Positions 28,640 through 35,470 of a stretch of DNA of 64,000 bases are shown here, in pieces; position 1 is the stretch's first letter; each line of letters starts with the position of its first letter. A program made the translations under genes and the position numbers. The stretch is from NCBI GenBank assembly GCA_947175545.1, contig CAMWNI010000008.1:22772-86771 (forward strand), in the 5' to 3' direction. Source of the DNA: an uncultured Porphyromonadaceae bacterium. GTDB lineage: Bacteria > Bacteroidota > Bacteroidia > Bacteroidales > Muribaculaceae. The notes beneath the pieces are model-generated. The model was not told where the DNA came from, made no database searches, and saw only the letters and a list, made by a program, of their open reading frames with translations.

Positions 28640-31228
28640 ATGAATTTTAATAACTTCACAATTAAATCGCAGGAAGCGATTCAGAAAGCTGTCGAACTGA
28701 CGCGCTCTGCCGGTCAGCAGAGCATTGAGCCGGTTCATATTCTGAAGGGAGTTGTCGAAGAAGGTGATTCACTGGTAAAGTTCATATTCCAGAAAGTAGG
28801 CGCCAATCTCGATTTGACTCTGCGCAACCTCGATGCTGCTATTGCTTCACTGCCCAAGGTGAGCGGAAGCGAACCTTATCTGAGCCGCGAGAGCAATGAC
28901 GTTTTGCAGCGCGCGCTTGACGTTGCGAAAAGGCAGGGCGATGAATATGTCACTCTGGAGGCCATTCTGATGGCTTTGTTTGTGGTCAATTCATCCGCCT
29001 CGCAGTTGCTCAAGGATTCCGGATTGACCGAAAAGGAACTTCAGGCCGCCATTGATGAACTCCGGAAGGGTAAGAAGGCTACCGACCAGAGTGCTGAGGA
29101 CACTTACAATGCACTATCAAAGTATGCAATTAATCTGAACGAGCGCGCACGCTCCGGCAAGCTTGACCCGGTGATTGGCCGTGACGAGGAAATCCGCCGC
29201 GTGTTGCAGATTCTTTCCCGGCGAACCAAGAATAATCCGATGCTTATTGGTGAACCGGGTACCGGCAAGACTGCCATCGCTGAAGGTCTTGCCCAGCGTA
29301 TTGTCCGTGGTGATGTTCCGGAAAACCTGCGTTCAAAGCAGATTTTCTCGCTCGACATGGGGGCGTTGGTTGCCGGTGCCAAGTATAAAGGTGAATTTGA
29401 AGAGCGTCTTAAAGCCATTGTAAACGAGGTCACTCAGAGCGATGGTGAAATTATTCTTTTCATTGATGAAATCCACACTCTTGTCGGCGCCGGCAAGGGT
29501 GAGGGTGCAATGGATGCCGCCAACATCCTGAAACCGGCACTGGCGCGAGGCGAACTCCGTTCGATTGGTGCGACAACTCTCGATGAATATCAGAAATACT
29601 TTGAAAAAGATAAGGCTCTTGAACGCCGTTTCCAGAAAGTTATGATCAACGAGCCTGACGAGATGAGCGCCATTGCTATCCTCCGAGGCTTGAAGGAGCG
29701 TTATGAGAACCACCATAAGGTGCGCATCCGTGATGAAGCGATTATTGCCGCCGTGCAACTTTCGGAACGCTATATCACTGACCGTTTTCTCCCTGATAAG
29801 GCCATTGACCTGATTGATGAGGCCGCGTCGAAACTCCGCCTGGAGGTCGACTCTGTGCCTCAGGCTCTTGATGACATTGTGCGCCGCATTGCTCAGAAGG
29901 AAATCGAGCGTGAGGCAATCAAGCGCGAGGGTGACGAACCGAAGGTGCGCACCATCGAAAAGGAGCTTGCCGACCTGCGCGACGAAGAAAAGGAATATCG
30001 CTCCAAATGGCAGGCCGAAAAGGATCTTATAAATAAGATTCAGCAGAACAAGATTGACATTGAGCAACTCAACTTTGAAGCCGAGCGCGCCGAGCGCGAA
30101 GGCGACTACGGTAAGGTGGCCGAAATCCGCTACTCCCGCATCAAGGAGAAGGAAAATGAAAACGCCACGATTCAGGATCAGCTAAAAATGATGCAGGGCG
30201 AAAATGCTCTCATTAAAGAGGAAGTTGATTCAGATGATATTGCCGGTGTCGTTTCCCGTTGGACCGGAATCCCTGTAATGAAGATGGTCCAGAGCGAGAA
30301 GGAAAAACTGCTCCACCTCGAAGAAGAACTGCACAGGAGGGTAGTGGGTCAGAACGACGCCATCGCTGCCATCGCTGATGCTGTGCGCCGTTCGCGTGCA
30401 GGCCTGAACGACCCGCGTCGACCCATCGGCTCGTTCATCTTCCTCGGCACCACCGGCGTCGGTAAGACGGAGCTTGCAAAGGCCTTGGCCGAATACCTGT
30501 TTGACGATGAAAACATGATGACCCGTATCGACATGAGTGAATATCAGGAGAAACACGCCGTCAGCCGTCTTGTCGGCGCGCCTCCGGGATACGTCGGTTA
30601 TGACGAAGGCGGTCAATTAACCGAGGCTGTGCGCCGCAAACCTTACAGTGTCGTTCTGTTTGATGAGATTGAAAAGGCACATCCTGACGTGTTCAATATC
30701 CTTCTTCAGGTGCTTGACGATGGACGATTGACCGACAATAAGGGCCGACTGGTCAACTTCAAGAACACCATAATCATCATGACCTCAAACATGGGATCAA
30801 ACGTTATCCGCGACAACTTCGCCAAGATGACCGAAGATAACCGCCTTGAAACTATCGAAAAGACCAAACAGGAAGTGCTTGATATGCTTAAGCAGACCAT
30901 CCGTCCCGAATTCCTTAACCGAATTGACGAAACAATCATGTTTACGCCGCTCAACGAAAAGGAAATCGAAGAAATCGTCGGCTTGCAGATCAAGAACATC
31001 CAGAAAATGCTGGCCACAAACGGAGTCGAACTCCGCGTCACTCCCGCCGCCCTGCATTATCTTGCCGAAGAAGGCTACGATCCCGAGTTTGGTGCCAGAC
31101 CCGTCAAGCGAGCCATCCATCGTCTGGTCCTCAACCAACTTTCAAAGGACATCCTTGCCCAGAAAGTCAACAAGGATAAACCCATCGTCATCGACGTCAA
31201 AGACGACCAACTGATCTTCGAAAACTAA
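28640..31228 (+). CDS. clpB: ATP-dependent chaperone ClpB
   Basis: Two AAA domains ([39 protein letters not shown]), Clp N-domain, central coiled coil. Confidence 0.97.
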   Translation: MNFNNFTIKSQEAIQKAVELTRSAGQQSIEPVHILKGVVEEGDSLVKFIFQKVGANLDLTLRNLDAAIASLPKVSGSEPYLSRESNDVLQRALDVAKRQGDEYVTLEAILMALFVVNSSASQLLKDSGLTEKELQAAIDELRKGKKATDQSAEDTYNALSKYAINLNERARSGKLDPVIGRDEEIRRVLQILSRRTKNNPMLIGEPGTGKTAIAEGLAQRIVRGDVPENLRSKQIFSLDMGALVAGAKYKGEFEERLKAIVNEVTQSDGEIILFIDEIHTLVGAGKGEGAMDAANILKPALARGELRSIGATTLDEYQKYFEKDKALERRFQKVMINEPDEMSAIAILRGLKERYENHHKVRIRDEAIIAAVQLSERYITDRFLPDKAIDLIDEAASKLRLEVDSVPQALDDIVRRIAQKEIEREAIKREGDEPKVRTIEKELADLRDEEKEYRSKWQAEKDLINKIQQNKIDIEQLNFEAERAEREGDYGKVAEIRYSRIKEKENENATIQDQLKMMQGENALIKEEVDSDDIAGVVSRWTGIPVMKMVQSEKEKLLHLEEELHRRVVGQNDAIAAIADAVRRSRAGLNDPRRPIGSFIFLGTTGVGKTELAKALAEYLFDDENMMTRIDMSEYQEKHAVSRLVGAPPGYVGYDEGGQLTEAVRRKPYSVVLFDEIEKAHPDVFNILLQVLDDGRLTDNKGRLVNFKNTIIIMTSNMGSNVIRDNFAKMTEDNRLETIEKTKQEVLDMLKQTIRPEFLNRIDETIMFTPLNEKEIEEIVGLQIKNIQKMLATNGVELRVTPAALHYLAEEGYDPEFGARPVKRAIHRLVLNQLSKDILAQKVNKDKPIVIDVKDDQLIFEN

Positions 31229-31256
31229 CCAATTCTTACATAAACATATATTTTTC

Positions 31257-31289
31257 GTGAGCTTCCGCCTTGTTTTGACGGAAGCTCAC
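31257..31289 (+). other. Hairpin downstream of clpB (GTGAGCTTCCG/CGGAAGCTCAC), overlapping the next promoter
   Basis: Perfect 11-bp arms, 11-nt loop CCTTGTTTTGA. Confidence 0.65.
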
Positions 31290-31291
31290 TC

Positions 31292-31299
31292 TATCTTTG
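31292..31299 (+). promoter_or_regulatory. Bacteroidetes -7 box TATCTTTG
   Basis: TATCTTTG with TTTTG (31273-31277) about 19 nt upstream. Confidence 0.5.
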
Positions 31300-31303
31300 C
31301 ACC

Positions 31304-31630
31304 TGTAATTGGAATATTCCAAAAAAATTGTGTAACGTTGCAAGGTCAAGAGAGACAATTTATTAGAAAAGAAAGGGCCTTGCTTCTTGTGAAATCGCCA
31401 AATTCTCACACCTACGCGCAACAGGCAAGTCAGACCATACACACTGTAATCATTACACCGGGTACAATGGGAAACCACTATACCCGGTGCAACAGTACCA
31501 TCCGTGCAGGAGCTGCACGGAAATTACGCCATTCGGAAATTCCTTAGCTCATTAGGGATTTTTCCAGCCGCATTGACAAGTCAACGCTGAAAATATCCCG
31601 AATGAGCCAAAGGTCAACCTTAGGTATCTG
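31304..31630 (+). ncRNA. Candidate multi-helix structured RNA
   Basis: GCAAGG/CCTTGC (31340-31383); CACCGGGTA..TGG-GAAA-CCA..TACCCGGTG (31456-31489); TCCGTGCAG-GAG-CTGCACGGA (31501-31521); CATTCGG/CCGAATG (31530-31604) enclosing two hairpins; AAGG-TCAA-CCTT (31611-31621 region). Confidence 0.5.
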
Positions 31631-31635
31631 AATGT

Positions 31636-32403
31636 TCATTTGTAATAGTTGCGCACATTTTGAATATGGTGATTTACGATTTCGCAGTTATTTCCGTTTG
31701 CAGTAGCCTCTCTTAATACATTTATTACACCCCATTTGTCTTTATAGTTTGCAGATGGATTGTTCTCCAATATTTCCTCAATGATTGACATCACGTTTCT
31801 TGCATAACCTACATAAGTTGAATCTGGTATATAACTGATATCTCTTAATGTGCATCTTCCATAGAATACGACTACCGAGAAAAAGGGTACATCAGCAACA
31901 TCAGATAATTTCTTTTTCAGAGCTTCAATATGTCCATTGTTTTGTAAAATTGGATTGTAAAATCTATGTTTCTCTTTCCCATACGCCAATACTTGTGTCC
32001 AATAATTCTGATACCCTTTACCGAAAATCCATCCACTGTAATCCTTTACCTCAAATACAATCACTCCCACTTTAGTAACTACTACAGCATCAATTTGAGA
32101 ATATTGACCGTTATATCGTTCAACATACATGTCGTGATAAATGGTTATGGCAGGAATATTATGTTTAAGCAGTTTGAGTATTAATTTACGTTCCGAACAC
32201 GTACCCCTATTTGTGTCGGTTACTGTTCGCAATAATGCCATATTACGCCATTGGTTGATGGCAAAGAATATGGCTATTATTAAGGCTAATATGAGTACAA
32301 TACCAAATGGAACTCCTTTGAAAGAGAGATGCTCATTCACAGTTTGTGCAATAGATGCCATGTAACAAATCATTATGGCAATAATCGCAATACGTTTATT
32401 CAT
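31636..32403 (-). CDS. Membrane-anchored NERD (nuclease-related) domain protein
   Basis: Two N-terminal TM segments, then QIDAVVVTKVGVIVFEVKDYSGWIFG...W. Confidence 0.8.
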   Translation of the reverse strand: MNKRIAIIAIMICYMASIAQTVNEHLSFKGVPFGIVLILALIIAIFFAINQWRNMALLRTVTDTNRGTCSERKLILKLLKHNIPAITIYHDMYVERYNGQYSQIDAVVVTKVGVIVFEVKDYSGWIFGKGYQNYWTQVLAYGKEKHRFYNPILQNNGHIEALKKKLSDVADVPFFSVVVFYGRCTLRDISYIPDSTYVGYARNVMSIIEEILENNPSANYKDKWGVINVLREATANGNNCEIVNHHIQNVRNYYK

Positions 32404-32421
32404 TTTACTGTAAAGATAGAT

Positions 32422-32838
32422 TTAGAACGATGATTGATTAATTGGTATGACTGCTTGTTTTTTCGGCTCGGTAGACCATTGAACCTGCCATGTTGTACTT
32501 TCTATTTTATCAATAAGAATAAAATTGAACATATTTTGTGTAGAATAGAGTTCAAATCTGCCATTTGTTGAATCTGTCGACAATGCAGTGGCGTTGAGTG
32601 GCATTTCAAATCGGGAGTCATCACCTTTGACGCTAAATTGTATTTGCCACATTTTGCCATTATGTGTATCCAGTTTGATAAAAGTCCACATATTATTAGT
32701 TGGATAAAGTTTGAAAGGGAAGACAATAATTTGTTCTTCCTATGGCTGCTTCTTTTCTGTAAGAGTAGCATTAGCACAGTTGGCAAGCCCAATTGAAAGC
32801 AGGATTAACAACGTCATTGTCGGGTACTTCATAATCAT
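32422..32838 (-). pseudogene. Small secreted/lipoprotein gene interrupted by in-frame TAG (minus strand, 32742-32740)
   Basis: Reading through gives MIMKYPTMTLLILLSIGLANCANATLTEKKQP*EEQIIVFPFKLYPTNNMWTFIKLDTHNGKMWQ...; two tandem repeats F[KE]LY.T.N...F..[LI]D......WQ[IV]Q[FW]S, the first starting upstream of the annotated ORF. Confidence 0.65.
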
Positions 32839-32882
32839 AAAACGCTCTCTAAGTTCCATAGGAGTTGTTAAAATAACACAAA

Positions 32883-33087
32883 GCGTGGAACTGTAATGCC
32901 ACGTCTTAGTGTGAAGGTGGTCGGAATACCTTTATAGACAGATGTGGGAATTAACAGCCCCACGCATATGCGTGGAGACCGTTAAGCCAACTCTTGTCTA
33001 TAGGTGAAATAGTTTCCGACGCTTTTCACACACAAGAAGACATAACGCCTCTTTATTCAAAATTTCGTAATGGGACTACTCCCAATT
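32883..33087 (-). ncRNA. Candidate structured RNA or highly structured 5' leader with a long interrupted hairpin
   Basis: Nested stems GTGTGAA/TTCACAC, GTCGGAA/TTCCGAC, ACC/GGT + TATAGACA/TGTCTATA, TTAAC/GTTAA, CCACGCATATGCGTGG within 32909-33031; flanking hairpin CGTGG/CCACG (32884-32903); promoter at 33100-33093. Confidence 0.6.
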
Positions 33088-33092
33088 AACTG

Positions 33093-33100
33093 CAAAGTTA
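33093..33100 (-). promoter_or_regulatory. Bacteroidetes -7 box (TAACTTTG, minus)
   Basis: CAAAGTTA on + strand; TTG element upstream on the minus strand. Confidence 0.5.
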
Positions 33101-33280
33101 CGACTTTTTGCGTTGCAAGTCAATAGGCTGGGCAAAAATAAGTTTGGTTTGATTGACCACACATAGTTATACTATTGATAATCAACACAAGTATACCCTA
33201 AACAAAAATTGGGGTTAGCATTCTCAAATACACTAAAGAAGATTCTCTTAAAATTGAGAGTGATTTGCAGAAGTAAAAGG

Positions 33281-33299
33281 CCCCTAAATTTTTTAGGGG
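33281..33299. repeat. Perfect hairpin CCCCTAAA-TTT-TTTAGGGG
   Basis: 8-bp perfect inverted repeat upstream of DUF1846 promoter. Confidence 0.6.
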
Positions 33300-33328
33300 A
33301 GAATAGCGGGATATTCGCGGATTATGCT

Positions 33329-33336
33329 TAAATTTG
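33329..33336 (+). promoter_or_regulatory. Bacteroidetes -7 box TAAATTTG upstream of DUF1846 gene
   Basis: TAAATTTG 9 nt upstream of ATG 33346. Confidence 0.55.
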
Positions 33337-33345
33337 CATCCCGTT

Positions 33346-34806
33346 ATGAAGAACGGATTCAACAACGAAAAGTACCTGCGGATTCAGTCTGAGCATATCC
33401 GCGAGCGCATTGCGCAGTTTGGTAATAAACTTTATCTGGAACTCGGAGGCAAACTCTTTGATGACTATCACGCCAGTCGTGTCCTGCCCGGTTTCCAACC
33501 TGACAGCAAGTTGAGAATGTTTTCTCAGTTGCGTGATCAAGCGGAGATTGTCATTGTTATCAGTGCGCAGGATATAGAGAAAAACAAAGTGCGTGGCGAC
33601 CTCGGCATTACATATGATGAAGATGTGTTGCGCCTGCGTCGGGAGTTTATGAACCGCGGATTTATGGTCGGTTCGGTTGTCGTTACCCACTATAACGGCC
33701 AGCAGAGTGCCGACGCTTTCCGTCAGCGCCTCAAGCGTCAAGGCATCACGACTTACGTCCACTATCTGATTGACGGTTATCCGACCAATGTTGACCTTAT
33801 TGCATCAGACGAGGGCTTCGGCAAGAATGACTATGTCGTTACGTCGCGTCCGCTCGTAATTGTGACGGCTCCCGGTCCGGGCAGCGGCAAAATGGCTGTT
33901 TGTCTCAGCCAGCTCTATAATGAGAATAAGCGTGGAATTGAGGCCGGTTATGCCAAGTTCGAGACTTTCCCCGTCTGGTCTCTGGCGTTGAAGCATCCCG
34001 TAAATATTGCCTATGAGGCTGCAACGGCTGACCTTAACGATATCAACATGATTGATCCATTCCATCTTGAGGCATATGGCAAGACGGCAATCAATTATAA
34101 CCGCGACATTGAGATTTTTCCCGTTCTCAACGCTCTGTTTGAAGGCATCTATGGCGAGAATCCTTATAAATCGCCGACCGATATGGGAGTAAACATGGTC
34201 GGATTCTGCATTGAGGATGACGAAGTTTGCTGCGATGCTTCAAAAATGGAAATTATTCGTCGTTATTATGATGCGCTCAATCGTCTTGCACTCGGCGATG
34301 CGGTTGATTCCGAAATCAATAAAATAGCCTTGTTGTTCAAACAGGCAAAAATCGATACATCCTATCGTCGTCCCGTTGCGGCGGCTAAGCAGCGCGCCGA
34401 GCAGAGTGGCAAACCGTCATCGGCAATAGAGCTTGCCGACGGCACGATCATCACTGCCGAGTCCGGTGATCTTCTCGGACCGAGCGCCGCGCTGATTCTC
34501 AACGCAATCAAGCATCTTGCCGGCATTGATCATAGCGTCAAACTGATTCCGCAGGAAATGATTGAGCCAATTCAGTTCACCAAGATTAACTATCTGCGAA
34601 GCAAGAATCCGCGGCTGCATACCGATGAAGTTCTCGTTGCTCTGTCAGTCCTGTCAACGCGCAACGAAGAGTGCCGCCGCGCGCTTGAGCAACTTCCTGC
34701 GCTTCAGGGTTGTCAGGTCCATTCAACCGTCATGCTTGGCGAGGTCGACCGTAAAATCTTCAAAAAGCTCGGAGTTGGTCTCACTTGCGATCCAGTCCGC
34801 AAATAA
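33346..34806 (+). CDS. DUF1846 domain-containing protein
   Basis: MKNGFNNEKYLRIQSEHIRERIAQFGNKLYLELGGKLFDDYHASRVLPGF..., GPGSGKMAVCLSQLY. Confidence 0.88.
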   Translation: MKNGFNNEKYLRIQSEHIRERIAQFGNKLYLELGGKLFDDYHASRVLPGFQPDSKLRMFSQLRDQAEIVIVISAQDIEKNKVRGDLGITYDEDVLRLRREFMNRGFMVGSVVVTHYNGQQSADAFRQRLKRQGITTYVHYLIDGYPTNVDLIASDEGFGKNDYVVTSRPLVIVTAPGPGSGKMAVCLSQLYNENKRGIEAGYAKFETFPVWSLALKHPVNIAYEAATADLNDINMIDPFHLEAYGKTAINYNRDIEIFPVLNALFEGIYGENPYKSPTDMGVNMVGFCIEDDEVCCDASKMEIIRRYYDALNRLALGDAVDSEINKIALLFKQAKIDTSYRRPVAAAKQRAEQSGKPSSAIELADGTIITAESGDLLGPSAALILNAIKHLAGIDHSVKLIPQEMIEPIQFTKINYLRSKNPRLHTDEVLVALSVLSTRNEECRRALEQLPALQGCQVHSTVMLGEVDRKIFKKLGVGLTCDPVRK

Positions 34807-34827
34807 AAATAAATTCGTTAATAATTT

Positions 34828-34861
34828 GAGTAAAGGACTCTGAATTCAGGGTCCTTTACTC
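34828..34861. terminator. Bidirectional terminator between DUF1846 and GNAT genes
   Basis: GAGTAAAGGACTCTG-AATT-CAGGGTCCTTTACTC, 15-bp arms with one G-U. Confidence 0.75.
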
Positions 34862-35446
34862 GTGTTTGAGGCGTAGGTTTGACATTTCTTCACCGGCGAA
34901 GGGTCGGCGGCCTACAAATCGGAAGCCCATCGATTCGTAGAGGGAGCGGGCCTGCGGGTTGTTGTCAGAGACGAGCAGGCCGAGAGGAAGTCCTGCGCGA
35001 GATGCTTTCAAGGTAGCGTCTTCTATGAGTGCTTTGCCGATTCCGCGATGGCGATAGGCTGGGAGAGTGGCCAGAGTGTCAAGATAAAACTCTTCGCCAC
35101 AGGTCTCGCCGGGCATACTGTCCATCTCTTCGGTTGTCATGTTCCAGCCGAACTCTTTGCAGGCTTCAGCAAAAAAACTCTTTCGCAGTTCAAGCAGTCG
35201 GTTTCCGTCATAGCTTATGCAGACACCCGCTTTGGTGCCGTCAGGCGTGACGGCAATTCGCGTGTTCAGGTATGAGTATTGTGAATTGTCAAGGCGAGCC
35301 AGTCTCTCAAAAACATCATGTACCACGGTTCGCGATCTTTCGCCGGCGAGAGACTCTACTATTTCTTCGCCGACAGCGTCCATTATTGCATCAGCAATCA
35401 TCGGTGCATCGTCCTGTACGGCATTAATGATTCTAATCTGTTCCAT
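34856..35446 (-). CDS. GNAT family N-acetyltransferase
   Basis: LDTLATLPAYRHRGIGKALIEDATLKASRAGLPLGLLVSDNNPQARSLYESMGFRFVG. Confidence 0.9.
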   Translation of the reverse strand: MEQIRIINAVQDDAPMIADAIMDAVGEEIVESLAGERSRTVVHDVFERLARLDNSQYSYLNTRIAVTPDGTKAGVCISYDGNRLLELRKSFFAEACKEFGWNMTTEEMDSMPGETCGEEFYLDTLATLPAYRHRGIGKALIEDATLKASRAGLPLGLLVSDNNPQARSLYESMGFRFVGRRPFAGEEMSNLRLKHE

Positions 35447-35470
35447 AAAACTAAGATATGATTGCGGTTT

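Noticed and set aside
29333-30067. 244-aa minus-strand ORF within clpB
   Set aside because: Antisense to clpB; shadow ORF.
31291-31300. CTATCTTTGC resembling a CTnDOT-type attB core (GTANNTTTGC)
   Set aside because: First base mismatched and the sequence is explained by the promoter -7 consensus; no integrase or mobile genes adjacent.
31257-31547. 96-aa plus-strand ORF as a confident CDS
   Set aside because: First part is the clpB-downstream hairpin and promoter; no clear start codon after the TSS. Mentioned under the RNA candidate instead.
28420-31621. 16-bp inverted repeat AAGGTTGACCTTTGGC (28420-28435) / GCCAAAGGTCAACCTT (31606-31621) flanking clpB, suggestive of transposon ends
   Set aside because: Each copy is nearly self-palindromic and forms part of its own local hairpin (PAP2 terminator; 3' end of RNA candidate). 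No target duplication or transposase was found.
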